Position numbers and translations under genes: made by a program. A DNA stretch of 64,000 nucleotides from Burkholderia pyrrocinia (lineage in GTDB: Bacteria; Pseudomonadota; Gammaproteobacteria; Burkholderiales; Burkholderiaceae): positions 1,860,001-1,924,000 of the forward strand of contig NZ_CP024903.1 in assembly GCF_003330765.1 (NCBI RefSeq). Direction: 5' to 3'. Shown in pieces: positions 16,834-25,104 of the stretch. Numbering within the stretch: the first letter of the stretch is position 1; each line of letters begins with the position of its first letter. The notes under the pieces were generated by a model. That model did no database searches, was not told where the DNA came from, and saw only the letters and a program-made list of their open reading frames with translations.

Positions 16834-17550
16834 TCACGATGCCGGCATCCAGCGGCCGAAGCGGCGCTCGATCTCGCGGAACAGCACGCCGGACAGCGAC
16901 GTGATCGCGAAATACACGGCCGCCACCATCAGGTAGTAATGCATGTATTCGCGCGTCGAGCCGGCCGCCTGCTTCGCCGTGTAGAGCAGCTCGCTGTAGC
17001 CGACCACGCTGATAAGCGCGCTGTCCTTCACGAGGATCAGCCACAGGTTCGCGAAGCCCGCCAGCGCGTACGGCGCCATCGCCGGCAGCGTCACGCGCCG
17101 AAACACGAGGCCCGGCGGCGCACCGAACGCACGGCCGGCCTCGATCTGCCCGTACGGGATCGCGAGGATCGCGCCGCGGATGATCTCCGCCGCGTACGCA
17201 CCCTGCACGATGCCGAGCACGATCACCGCCGCCGCGAAGCCGTTGACCGCGACGGGGCCGACGCCGATCGCCGTCATCAGCAAGTTGATCGCGTCGGTGC
17301 CCGCGTAGTAGAGCAGCAGGATCAGCAGCAGTTCGGGCACCGCGCGGCACACCGTCGTGTAGCCCTGTGCGACCCGTTCGAGCACGCGCACGCCGGACAG
17401 CTTCGCGGCCGCGCCCAGCAAACCGAGCACGATGCCGACGGCAAACGCGCCGAGCGAAATCTCGAGCGTCACGCCCGCGCCCTGCAGCAGCGCGACGCCC
17501 CAGCCGTCCGGGTCCATGCCCAGGTAGCTCACCCATCCCCAACCGTCCAT
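16834..17550 (-). CDS. Basic amino acid ABC transporter permease (HisQ/AotQ-like)
   Basis: A 238-residue permease, with the CRAVPELLLILLLYY segment and the EAA loop QIEAGRAFGAPPGLVFRRVTLP. The ELL reading in place of the more common GTP is typical of the HisQ side of the pair. ATG at 17548-17550, GAGGAGA upstream. It sits between the binding protein and the second permease, the order also seen in his/aot/occ operons. Confidence 0.93.
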   Translation of the reverse strand: MDGWGWVSYLGMDPDGWGVALLQGAGVTLEISLGAFAVGIVLGLLGAAAKLSGVRVLERVAQGYTTVCRAVPELLLILLLYYAGTDAINLLMTAIGVGPVAVNGFAAAVIVLGIVQGAYAAEIIRGAILAIPYGQIEAGRAFGAPPGLVFRRVTLPAMAPYALAGFANLWLILVKDSALISVVGYSELLYTAKQAAGSTREYMHYYLMVAAVYFAITSLSGVLFREIERRFGRWMPAS

Positions 17551-17605
17551 GCCGTCTCCTCGTTCTTGCGTGGCGCCGGTGCGCCGTATGCCCTTGCCCG
17601 TGCGA

Positions 17606-18403
17606 TCAGTGCGGCCAGAGGTCGATCGGGAAATACTTCTTCGCGATCTGCGCGTACTTGCCCGACGCGTGCAACTGTTCGAGCGCCTGGTCCATCTGCT
17701 GTTTCAGCGGCGCATCGGCCTTGCGCATTCCCGCGCCGACGCCGTAGCCGAAGATCGCCGGATCCATCTTCACGCTGCCGGGGCCCTTCAGCTCGAACGT
17801 CGAGCCGTCCTTCGACTTCAGGAAATCGAGGATCCCGAGCTGGTCGAGATACATCGTGTCGATCCGGCCCGCGACGAGGTCCGCGTTGCAGTCGTCCTGC
17901 GTGTTGTACAGGCGCACTGTCGCGCTCTTGCCGTACGCCATCTTGATGAACTCGGCGTTCGCGGTGGAACCCTGCACGCCGATCACCTTGCCCTTCAGGC
18001 CGTCGGGCGTCAGCGCGAGCTTCGCGTTCTTCGCGCCGACGAAGGTGCCCGGCGTCTCGTAGTACGGCCGCGAGAACGCGATCACCTTCTGGCGTTCCGG
18101 CGTGATCGACATCGAGTTGAAGATCACGTCGATCTTGTCGCTGAGCAAGGCCGGGATGATGCCGTCCCACGCGACTTCCTTGATCTCGCACTTCGCCTTC
18201 ATCTGGTCGCACAGCGCGCGGATCAGGTCGGCCTCGAAGCCGCTCCACTGCCCGGTCGGGCTTTTCATCAGGAACGGCGGATACGGCTCGGCGGCGACGC
18301 CGAAGCGCAGCACGCCGGACGACGCGTGCGCGGCACCGAACGGCGCGAGCGCCGCGACGACGAGACTGAACAGGCACAGCAGACTGCGTACGGCGCGTTT
18401 CAT
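17606..18403 (-). CDS. Periplasmic basic amino acid-binding protein (ArgT/AotJ-like)
   Basis: A 265-residue family 3 solute-binding protein. A Sec signal peptide ends near AHA at residue 27. The lobe motifs WSGFEADLIRALC, AWDGIIPALLSDKIDVI and SMSITPERQKVIAFSRPYY are those of lysine/arginine/ornithine/octopine binders. Two cysteines (C65 and C71 region, ALCDQMKAKCEI) could form the disulfide typical of the group. Ligand is probably arginine or an arginine derivative, because AruH and AruI are co-regulated. AAGGAG precedes the ATG. Confidence 0.93.
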   Translation of the reverse strand: MKRAVRSLLCLFSLVVAALAPFGAAHASSGVLRFGVAAEPYPPFLMKSPTGQWSGFEADLIRALCDQMKAKCEIKEVAWDGIIPALLSDKIDVIFNSMSITPERQKVIAFSRPYYETPGTFVGAKNAKLALTPDGLKGKVIGVQGSTANAEFIKMAYGKSATVRLYNTQDDCNADLVAGRIDTMYLDQLGILDFLKSKDGSTFELKGPGSVKMDPAIFGYGVGAGMRKADAPLKQQMDQALEQLHASGKYAQIAKKYFPIDLWPH

Positions 18404-18477
18404 GGTCGGACTCCTTGCAGGAAAGATACGGATCGGTCAGGCCGCCCGCGCGCGCATGCGCGGGCCGTGCCCGTGAT

Positions 18478-19284
18478 TCAGTGGTGCTGCCGGTGCGCGT
18501 TGACGAACTGGCGGCAGCGCTCGCTCTGCGGCGCGTCGAAGATCTCGGCCGGCGTGCCGCTCTCCTCGACGCGCCCCTGGTGCAGGAACAGCACCTTGTT
18601 CGACACGTCGCGCGCAAATGCCATCTCGTGCGTGACGAGGATCATCGTGCGGCCTTCGCACGCGAGATCGCGGATCACCTTCAGCACTTCGCCGACGCGT
18701 TCGGGATCGAGCGCGGAGGTCGGTTCGTCGAACAGCATGACTTTCGGCCGCATCGCCAGCGCGCGCGCGATCGCGACACGCTGCTGCTGGCCGCCGGACA
18801 GGAAAGCGGGATAGACGTTGCGCTTGTCGGCGAGGCCGACGCGTTCGAGCAGTTGCTCGGCGCGCGCGATCGCTTCGACGCGCGATTCGCGCAGCACATG
18901 CACGGGCATCTCGATCACGTTTTCGAGCACCGTGCGGTGCGCCCACAGATTGAAGCTCTGGAACACCATGCCGAGCCGCGTGCGGACCCGCTCGACCTGG
19001 CGTGGATCGGTGGGCACGGTACGGCCCTTGCGGTCGACCTTCAGCCCGATCTCCTCGCCGTCGACGACGATGCGCCCCCGGGTCGGCGTCTCGAGCAGGT
19101 TGATGCAGCGTAGCAGCGTGCTCTTGCCCGACCCGCTCGCACCGATCAGCGAGATCACCTCGCCTTCGTGCGCGCTCAGCGACACGCCCTTCAACACTTC
19201 CAGTTCGCCGAACCGCTTGTGCAGATCTTCCACCTGCACCCGTTCCTCGACGACCGATTTCACGCTCTCCACCCGCGCCAACAT
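18478..19284 (-). CDS. Basic amino acid ABC transporter ATPase (HisP/AotP-like)
   Basis: A 268-residue ABC ATPase with Walker A GASGSGKST, a HisP-type insertion around KVDRKGRTVPTDPRQ, signature LSGGQQQR and Walker [14 protein letters not shown]. First gene of the operon ATPase - binding protein - permease - permease - aruH - M14 deacylase. The N-terminal extension of about 15 residues is tolerated; ATG at 19282-19284 follows AGGAGAC. Expression is probably controlled by the TetR operator about 90 bases upstream. Confidence 0.94.
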   Translation of the reverse strand: MLARVESVKSVVEERVQVEDLHKRFGELEVLKGVSLSAHEGEVISLIGASGSGKSTLLRCINLLETPTRGRIVVDGEEIGLKVDRKGRTVPTDPRQVERVRTRLGMVFQSFNLWAHRTVLENVIEMPVHVLRESRVEAIARAEQLLERVGLADKRNVYPAFLSGGQQQRVAIARALAMRPKVMLFDEPTSALDPERVGEVLKVIRDLACEGRTMILVTHEMAFARDVSNKVLFLHQGRVEESGTPAEIFDAPQSERCRQFVNAHRQHH

Positions 19285-19370
19285 GCTGTCTCCTGTGTCG
19301 AATTCTCACGCCCGTCCCGCGCGGGATCGCGGCGCCTTGTTGAATGGCCGACCAACCTCATGCGGAGTCG

Positions 19371-19402
19371 AGTATAGGCTCTGTTGAACGGTGGTTCAAC
19401 AG
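19371..19402 (-). promoter_or_regulatory. Promoter and TetR operator (site A) of the arginine transport/aruH operon
   Basis: On the minus strand TTGAAC (19399-19394), 17 bases, then TATACT (19376-19371). The perfect palindrome CTGTTGAAC-N4-GTTCAACAG covers 19381-19402, that is, the -35 box and most of the spacer. The core TTGAA-N6-TTCAA recurs at three other promoters in this window. The tetR gene begins 120 bases to the right, so its product is the obvious candidate repressor. Confidence 0.82.
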
Positions 19403-19461
19403 TTTTAAAAAAATCCGGAGCAAGGGTTTTCGCGGGTTTCGCGACGCTTTCGACGGTGCAA

Positions 19462-19491
19462 TTGAACAAGCGTCCGGCACTCCCCTATAAT
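19462..19491 (+). promoter_or_regulatory. Promoter of the tetR gene
   Basis: TTGAAC-N18-TATAAT, with a perfect -10, about 30 bases before the start codon. Only one half of the TTGAA-N6-TTCAA motif is present here, so strong autorepression is not obvious. Confidence 0.65.
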
Positions 19492-19522
19492 CGGTGCCAT
19501 GACGATTCCGTAAGGTCACCAC

Positions 19523-20179
19523 GTGAAAAAGACTCCTGGCACGGCACCGGTTCAGACGCGCAGCCGCGGCATCCGAGAAACACCCGCGGTGCGTCAGCAA
19601 TCGATCATCGACGCGACGATGCGCTGCATCGCGCGCTACAGTTACTCCGAGACCACGATCGACCGCATCTGTGCGGAAGCGAAGGTGTCGCGCGGGCTGA
19701 TCAACCATCATTTCCAGTCGAAAGACGAACTGATGGCGCAGACCTACAAGCGGCTCGCGACCGACCTGCTCGACGTGTCGCGCGCGGCGGCTGCGAACGC
19801 GACGGGCCCGGAGGAAAAGCTCGACGCGATCATCAAGGTCTGTTTCGCCGCACCGGTGTTCGCGCCGAAGAACGTGAAGGTCTGGCTCGGCTTCTGGAGC
19901 GTCGCGCACAGCGACCCGGTGATCCGCAAGGCGCACAAGGAGCTGTACAGCGGCTACCGGCAGGCGCTGAAGAAACTGTTCGACCAGATCGCGGAAGTGC
20001 GCGGCGGCACCGTCGACAGCGATCTCGCCGCGCTGACGCTGACGGCCGTGATCGACGGCTTCTGGCTGGAGCTCGCGCGCGACCCGACGTCGTTCACCGC
20101 GGAAGACGCGCTGACGAGCTGCCTGCGCGTCGTCGATACGTTCCTGCCACCGCCGAAAGCGACCCGCAAGCGCGCGTAA
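19523..20179 (+). CDS. TetR-family regulator, BetI-like
   Basis: A 218-residue regulator. The N-terminal helix-turn-helix spans about residues 25-70, with TTIDRICAEAKVSRGLINHHFQ as the recognition region (the NHHF is the TetR YYHF-type signature); the C-terminal part has the BetI/TetR_C_6 look, with VWLGFWSVA. BetI itself represses glycine betaine synthesis and responds to choline. Here the ligand is probably an intermediate of the arginine or CoA pathway (inference). The start is a GTG at 19523 with TAAGG upstream. It stands divergent from the aruH operon and next to the palindrome that recurs at 27524, 33067 and 33135. Confidence 0.93.
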   Translation: MKKTPGTAPVQTRSRGIRETPAVRQQSIIDATMRCIARYSYSETTIDRICAEAKVSRGLINHHFQSKDELMAQTYKRLATDLLDVSRAAAANATGPEEKLDAIIKVCFAAPVFAPKNVKVWLGFWSVAHSDPVIRKAHKELYSGYRQALKKLFDQIAEVRGGTVDSDLAALTLTAVIDGFWLELARDPTSFTAEDALTSCLRVVDTFLPPPKATRKRA

Positions 20180-20217
20180 CGCACGCAAGCGCCGCGAGGC
20201 ATCCCGCGGCGGAAACG

Positions 20218-20240
20218 ACGGCCTCGCCGCGCGAGGCCGT
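20218..20240. terminator. Bidirectional hairpin between tetR and aruI
   Basis: ACGGCCTCGC-CGC-GCGAGGCCGT, a 10-base stem between two convergent genes. Confidence 0.65.
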
Positions 20241-20248
20241 TCGCGCTT

Positions 20249-21862
20249 TCAGGCCACGCGCATTTCGATCAGGTACGGCGCATCGTGCGCGGCCGCTTCG
20301 CTCAGCGCACCGGCAAGCGATACGCCCTCGTCGACCCGCTGCGCGCCCCATCCGTACGCCCGCGCGATCGCGACGAAATCCGGCGTGTGCAGATCGACGC
20401 CGACCGGCTCGACGCCGCCGTCGACCATCGCCCGCTTGATCTCCCCGTACCCGCCGTTGTTCAGCAACACGACGATCACGCGCGCGCCGTGCTGCACCGC
20501 GGTGCCGAGTTCCGCGAGCGTGTACTGGAAGCCGCCGTCGCCGGCGATGCACACGACCGGCCGCGAACGGTCGCCGAGGCTCGCGCCGACGGCCGCCGGC
20601 AGCCCGTAGCCGAGCGAGCCGAACCCCACCGACGCGTTGAACCAGCTGCGCGGCCGCGGCGCGGCGAAACCGACGTTGCCCGCGTAGACGACACGCGTCG
20701 AATCGCCGACGATCGCGGCGTCGGGCAACGCGTCGCGCACGCTGTCGAGCAGCGCGAGGTCGCGCCGCATCTCGTCGTTCAGCTCCTGCCGCGCGGCCGC
20801 GCGGCACATCGCCGCGCGCTCGATGCCGTCGCCTTCCGCGCGCGCCGGCACATCGGCCGGCACATCGGCCGGCCAGCCGCGGCGCAGCGCGCGCAGCGTT
20901 TCGCCGACATCGCCAAGCAGCGGCAGCGCGGGCACCGCATTGCGGCACAGTTGCTGCGGATCGATGTCGATCCGCACCAGCGGCGCGGGCATCGCGAAAC
21001 TGCGCGTCGCGTACAGGTCGTAGTCGGTCGGCCCGAGTTCGGTGCCGAGCGCGACGATCAGATCGCTGTCGCGCATCAGCGCGCGCACGGCGTCGCTCGA
21101 TGCCGACCAGGCGATGCCAAGCGGATGCGCGGGCGGCAGCACGCCGCGTCCGTTGATCGTCATTACGACCGGCGCGTCGAGCGTCTCGGCAAGCCAGCGC
21201 ACGTCGTCGGCTGCGTCGAGCGCGCCGCCGCCCGCGAGGATCAGCGGCGCGCGCGCGGCCAGCGCCTTCGCACGAAATGCATCGATGCCGCCGGCCGGCG
21301 CGGGACCGGGCGCGATGCGCGCCGGTGAGGCCGGCACGGGCGGCAACGCATCGGCAGGCGCCGCGAGCACGTCGAGCGGAATCTGGATATGCACGGGGCG
21401 CGGGCGGCCGCCCGAAAACACCGCGAATGCACGCGCGATCGCCTGCGGCAGCGCGTCGGCGCGCGGCACCGTGTAGCTGAACGCGGCGACGTTGCCCGCG
21501 AACGCATGCTGGTCGGGCAATTCGTGCAGATGGCCGTTGCCCGAGCCGATGTCGCCGGACGCGTTGACGCTCGACACGACCAGCATCGGGATCGAATCCG
21601 CATACGCCTGCGCCATCGACGTCGCGATGTTCGTCATGCCGGGCCCGGTAATGACGAAGCACACGCCGGGCTTGCCGGTCGCGCGCGCATAGCCGTCCGC
21701 CATGAATCCAAGGCCCTGCTCGTGGCGCGCACTCACGTGGCGCAGCGCGCTGCCGGCCAGCCCGCGATACAGCTCGATCGTATGCACGCCGGGGATGCCG
21801 AACACCGTGTCGACGCCGTATGCGGCGAGGAGTTCAACGAGGTACATGCCTACTGTTTTCAT
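20249..21862 (-). CDS. aruI: 2-Ketoarginine decarboxylase-like ThDP enzyme
   Basis: A 537-residue thiamine-diphosphate enzyme of the acetolactate synthase/decarboxylase superfamily. E48 in RHEQG activates the cofactor; the C-terminal ThDP motif starts at GDGGFQYTLAEL and ends in NNGGYG. The segments SGNGHLHELPDQ and GEIKRAMVDGGVEPVG resemble 5-guanidino-2-oxopentanoate decarboxylase (AruI), which makes 4-guanidinobutyraldehyde from 2-ketoarginine. The nearby AruH homologue supports this assignment. It is the last gene of the operon beginning at 27493, 51 bases after the MarC gene. The start ATG at 21860-21862 has GGAAACC upstream. A benzoylformate or oxalyl-type decarboxylase is less likely. 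Confidence 0.85.
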   Translation of the reverse strand: MKTVGMYLVELLAAYGVDTVFGIPGVHTIELYRGLAGSALRHVSARHEQGLGFMADGYARATGKPGVCFVITGPGMTNIATSMAQAYADSIPMLVVSSVNASGDIGSGNGHLHELPDQHAFAGNVAAFSYTVPRADALPQAIARAFAVFSGGRPRPVHIQIPLDVLAAPADALPPVPASPARIAPGPAPAGGIDAFRAKALAARAPLILAGGGALDAADDVRWLAETLDAPVVMTINGRGVLPPAHPLGIAWSASSDAVRALMRDSDLIVALGTELGPTDYDLYATRSFAMPAPLVRIDIDPQQLCRNAVPALPLLGDVGETLRALRRGWPADVPADVPARAEGDGIERAAMCRAAARQELNDEMRRDLALLDSVRDALPDAAIVGDSTRVVYAGNVGFAAPRPRSWFNASVGFGSLGYGLPAAVGASLGDRSRPVVCIAGDGGFQYTLAELGTAVQHGARVIVVLLNNGGYGEIKRAMVDGGVEPVGVDLHTPDFVAIARAYGWGAQRVDEGVSLAGALSEAAAHDAPYLIEMRVA

Positions 21863-21913
21863 AGGGTTTCCATCTTCAGGTCAGGTTTCAGGATCGTACG
21901 CCGGCCACCGCCG

Positions 21914-22552
21914 TCAGTGCGCGAGCCCCGGCAGCAGTTCGCGCACGCCTTGCGCGAGCATCTGGAACGCGATCGCGGTCAGCACGATGCCCGACAGCCG
22001 CTCGACCAGCGTCCTGCCGATCTCGCCGAGCCGCCGGCACCACGACGCCGAGCACGCATACGTCAGCCCGATCACGCCCGCATGCAGCACGCAGGCGGCG
22101 CTCAACGCGAGCAGGTCGGCCGGCGTATGAAAGCGCGTCGCGGTCGTGATCACGAGCGACATCACCGCGCTGCCGATCGACAGCGGGAAGATCAGCGGCA
22201 CCGCGATGAAGTTGCGCCATTGCGCGTATTCCAGCTTGGCCGCCCCGCCGCTGCGTTCGTCGTTGGCCGTGCCGCGCATCATCGGGATCGACCACAGGCA
22301 CAGCACGAGGCCGCCCGTCAGCGTCAATGCGCCGAGCGTCAGGCCGAGCATGCGCAGCAGGAACTGCCCGCTCCATACCGCGCCGACCATCAGCGTCGCG
22401 ATCCACGCGAACAACCTCAGCGCAATCTGCCGCTGCGTCGCGTCCGGGAAATGCCCCGTCACCGCCGCGTACATCGGGATCGCGACGGGCGGACAGAACA
22501 GCGTCAGCAGGCCCGTCAGGAACAGCAGCACGTCGCTCGACGTCAGGGTCAT
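21914..22552 (-). CDS. MarC-family integral membrane protein
   Basis: A 212-residue protein with about six hydrophobic segments and the N-terminal CPPVAIPMY and VPLIFPLSIGSAVM motifs of the MarC (UPF0056) family. The function of the family is unknown; transport of a small molecule has been suggested. Its place between a flavoprotein and aruI, in an operon headed by a polyamine-type importer, hints at export or tolerance of a pathway intermediate (inference). I used the ATG at 22550-22552; a GTG three codons upstream is an alternative. Confidence 0.85.
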   Translation of the reverse strand: MTLTSSDVLLFLTGLLTLFCPPVAIPMYAAVTGHFPDATQRQIALRLFAWIATLMVGAVWSGQFLLRMLGLTLGALTLTGGLVLCLWSIPMMRGTANDERSGGAAKLEYAQWRNFIAVPLIFPLSIGSAVMSLVITTATRFHTPADLLALSAACVLHAGVIGLTYACSASWCRRLGEIGRTLVERLSGIVLTAIAFQMLAQGVRELLPGLAH

Positions 22553-22625
22553 CGCTCGCACTCACAAGCGGTCGGGTGGATGGTGTGGCAGGCGGCATCG
22601 CGGCCGGGGGCCTCTGCTCAATCGT

Positions 22626-23354
22626 TCAGTCCTGCGCGGCTTCCTGCGCCGCCCGCTCGCGCGGCCGCATCTCGCCGTCGAAATCGTCGAGCGACGGGAA
22701 CGCCATCGGCGCGAGCCGATCGAGGTGCGTCAGATAATCGTCGTATCGTTCGAGCACGGCCGCGCGCTCGGCGTCGCCGATATACGGCACGTGATAGCCG
22801 ACGAACGACGGCAGCACGTCGAAGCCCGCATAGCCGAGCGTGCCGCGCAGCACGTGGCGCAGCATCAGGTCCATCTCGCCGTGCACGCCGTCGGCGCCGA
22901 ACATGTAGTCGCGGCCGCCGCACGTATAGGCGAGCAGCGCGCGCTTGCCGCGCATCCCGCCGCGATCGTAGAAGCGCACGCCGCCATACACCTTGCCCGA
23001 CACGAGCACGCGGTCGATCCAGCCTTTCATGATCGCCGGCACCGAGCACCAGAACAGCGGGAAGCTGAGGATCAGCAGGTCGCACGCGGCCAGCTTATCG
23101 AGCTCCGCGGCAATGTCCGGCGCGATCGCATGCGCGGCGACGTTCTCGCGCTGCTCCAGCGCATAGACGAGATAGTCGGGACTCTTCCGCACGCCGAAAT
23201 CGGCCGCGCTCGCGACCGGATTCCATTGCATCGCGTACAGGTCGGACACCGTCACGGTATGCCCCTGCGCTTCGAGCGTAGTCACCGCGCGGTGCAGCAT
23301 CGACGTCGTGAACGACTGCGGCTCGGGATGGGCGTGAACGATCAGGACTTTCAT
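22626..23354 (-). CDS. NAD(P)H dehydrogenase (quinone)/flavodoxin-fold oxidoreductase
   Basis: A 242-residue protein of the NQO/MdaB-like family. VLIVHAHPEPQSFT forms the FMN/FAD phosphate loop, and LILSFPLFWCSVPAIMKGWIDRVL is the conserved flavin-ring segment. It would transfer two electrons from NAD(P)H to a quinone or similar acceptor. GGAG lies 14 bases before the ATG. Its role in the operon is not clear: it could remove a reactive by-product, or regenerate an electron acceptor. Confidence 0.88.
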   Translation of the reverse strand: MKVLIVHAHPEPQSFTTSMLHRAVTTLEAQGHTVTVSDLYAMQWNPVASAADFGVRKSPDYLVYALEQRENVAAHAIAPDIAAELDKLAACDLLILSFPLFWCSVPAIMKGWIDRVLVSGKVYGGVRFYDRGGMRGKRALLAYTCGGRDYMFGADGVHGEMDLMLRHVLRGTLGYAGFDVLPSFVGYHVPYIGDAERAAVLERYDDYLTHLDRLAPMAFPSLDDFDGEMRPRERAAQEAAQD

Positions 23355-23387
23355 GGTGCTATTTTTCTCCGCAACACAACGTTGAAA

Positions 23388-24182
23388 TCAGACAGACCCG
23401 GCCGCGCGCCTGCGCAGCAGCGACAGGCCGATCGCGACGCAGGTCGCGACGAGCAGCAGCGTGGACACCGACGCGATCGCCGGATCGACGTTCTCGCGCA
23501 TCCCGTCCCACATGCGGCGCGGCAGCGTGTAAACGCTCCGGCTCGAAATGAACAGCGTGACGACCAGCTCGTCCCACGACAGGATGAACGCGAAGATGGC
23601 GGCCGACAGCACGCCGGGCCGGATCGACGGCAGGATCACATAGCGCAGCGTCTGCGCGAGGTTCGCGCCGAGGCTGCGCGACGCCTGCTCGATCCGCAGG
23701 CCGACAGTCGCGAGCGATGCGGATACGGCCACCACCACGTAAGGCACCGACAGCACGACGTGCGACAGGATCACGGCCGGATAGCTGTCGAGCATGCCGA
23801 ACTCGCCCCACAGCCGGTAGAACGCGAGCGCCGACACGATCGGCGGCACGATCAGCGGAAACAGGATCACGCCGCGCACGAGTTCGCCGCGCCGCGACGC
23901 GACCTTCCACAGGCCGATCGCGCACAGCGTGCCGAGCGTGACCGAGATCGCCGACGATACAAGCGCGATCAGCCCGCTCTGCAGGAAGCTCGACATCCAG
24001 CCGTCGTCGTCGAGCAGCACGCGGTAGTGCTTGAGCGACAGCGCGCCGTCCGGCATCGACAGGTAGTCGCTCGGCGTCAACGACACGGGCACCGATACGA
24101 GCAGCGGCAGCATCAGGAACAGGATCGCGGCCCACGCGATGCCGACCACCAGCGCGCGGCCGGCCGTCAGTCTGGTCTTCAT
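23388..24182 (-). CDS. Polyamine/opine-type ABC transporter permease (PotC-like)
   Basis: A 264-residue inner-membrane protein with about six hydrophobic segments and the EAA-like loop EQASRSLGANLAQTLRYVILP. The group imports putrescine, spermidine, opines, phosphonates or other cationic compounds. CGGAGGAA precedes the ATG. It follows PotB-like gene by 21 bases. The substrate may be 4-guanidinobutyrate, agmatine or a betaine, given the co-regulated enzymes (inference). Confidence 0.92.
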   Translation of the reverse strand: MKTRLTAGRALVVGIAWAAILFLMLPLLVSVPVSLTPSDYLSMPDGALSLKHYRVLLDDDGWMSSFLQSGLIALVSSAISVTLGTLCAIGLWKVASRRGELVRGVILFPLIVPPIVSALAFYRLWGEFGMLDSYPAVILSHVVLSVPYVVVAVSASLATVGLRIEQASRSLGANLAQTLRYVILPSIRPGVLSAAIFAFILSWDELVVTLFISSRSVYTLPRRMWDGMRENVDPAIASVSTLLLVATCVAIGLSLLRRRAAGSV

Positions 24183-24203
24183 CTTCGATTCCTCCGGTCG
24201 GAT

Positions 24204-25079
24204 TCAGCGCGCGCCGAACAGCTCGCGCAGGTCGACGAAACGCGCAAGCAGCGCGAGCGCGGCCAGGATCGACGCCAGCAGCAGCGACGCGAGCGCCGCC
24301 CCGCCGCCCCAGTTCACGAGCTGCAGGATCTGCGTGCTGATGTATTCGGCGATCATCACCGTGCGGCCGCCACCGAGAATCACCGGCGTCACGTAGAAGC
24401 CGAGCGAGAAGATGAACACGAGAATCGCCGCACCGACGATGCCCGGCCGCGTCTGCGGGAAGTACACCTTGCGGAACGTGACGAATGCGCCCGCGCCGAG
24501 CCCCTGCGACGCGCGCGCGAACTGCGGATCGATGCCCTTCATGTTCGCGTACAGCGGCAGCACCGCATACGGAATCATGAAATGGATCATCCCGATCACG
24601 ACGCCGACCTCGTTGCGCATCAGCGGCAGCGGCGCGTCGATCAGCCCGACGCGCATCAGCAGCGTATTGACGAGCCCCTGCTCGCCGAGCAGGAACAGCC
24701 ACGAGAACGCGCGCACCAGCACCGACGCCCAGAACGGCACGAGCAGCCCGAACATCAGCGCCATCCGCTGGCGCGGCCCGACGTGCGCCATCGCATACGC
24801 GATCGCGTAGCCGAGCGCGACCGAACAGACGGTCGTGACCGCGCACACGCGCAGCGTCGTCCACAGCACGCGATGCACGCCGTGATTGCCGAGCAGCCGC
24901 GCGTAGTTGTGCAGCCCCGGCTCCGGCACGGCGAAGCCGAGCCACAGCACGCGCACGAGCGGATACACGTACAGCACGATCAGCACCGCGAGCAGCGGCA
25001 CGACGAGCAGCCAGTAGCGGTCGGCTTTCGCGCGGCCGAGCGGGGCAGCGCCCGCGACGGGAGAAGACAGGGTATTCAT
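24204..25079 (-). CDS. Polyamine/opine-type ABC transporter permease (PotB-like)
   Basis: A 291-residue permease with six or so membrane segments. The loop ASQGLGAGAFVTFRKVYFP is the EAA motif. The first membrane segment, WLLVVPLLAVLIVLYVYPL, follows a short basic N-terminus. The ribosome binding site is weak, so coupled translation with the binding protein gene 25 bases upstream is likely. Confidence 0.92.
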   Translation of the reverse strand: MNTLSSPVAGAAPLGRAKADRYWLLVVPLLAVLIVLYVYPLVRVLWLGFAVPEPGLHNYARLLGNHGVHRVLWTTLRVCAVTTVCSVALGYAIAYAMAHVGPRQRMALMFGLLVPFWASVLVRAFSWLFLLGEQGLVNTLLMRVGLIDAPLPLMRNEVGVVIGMIHFMIPYAVLPLYANMKGIDPQFARASQGLGAGAFVTFRKVYFPQTRPGIVGAAILVFIFSLGFYVTPVILGGGRTVMIAEYISTQILQLVNWGGGAALASLLLASILAALALLARFVDLRELFGAR

Positions 25080-25104
25080 GGCGTCACGCTCACGAGGCGG
25101 CGGC

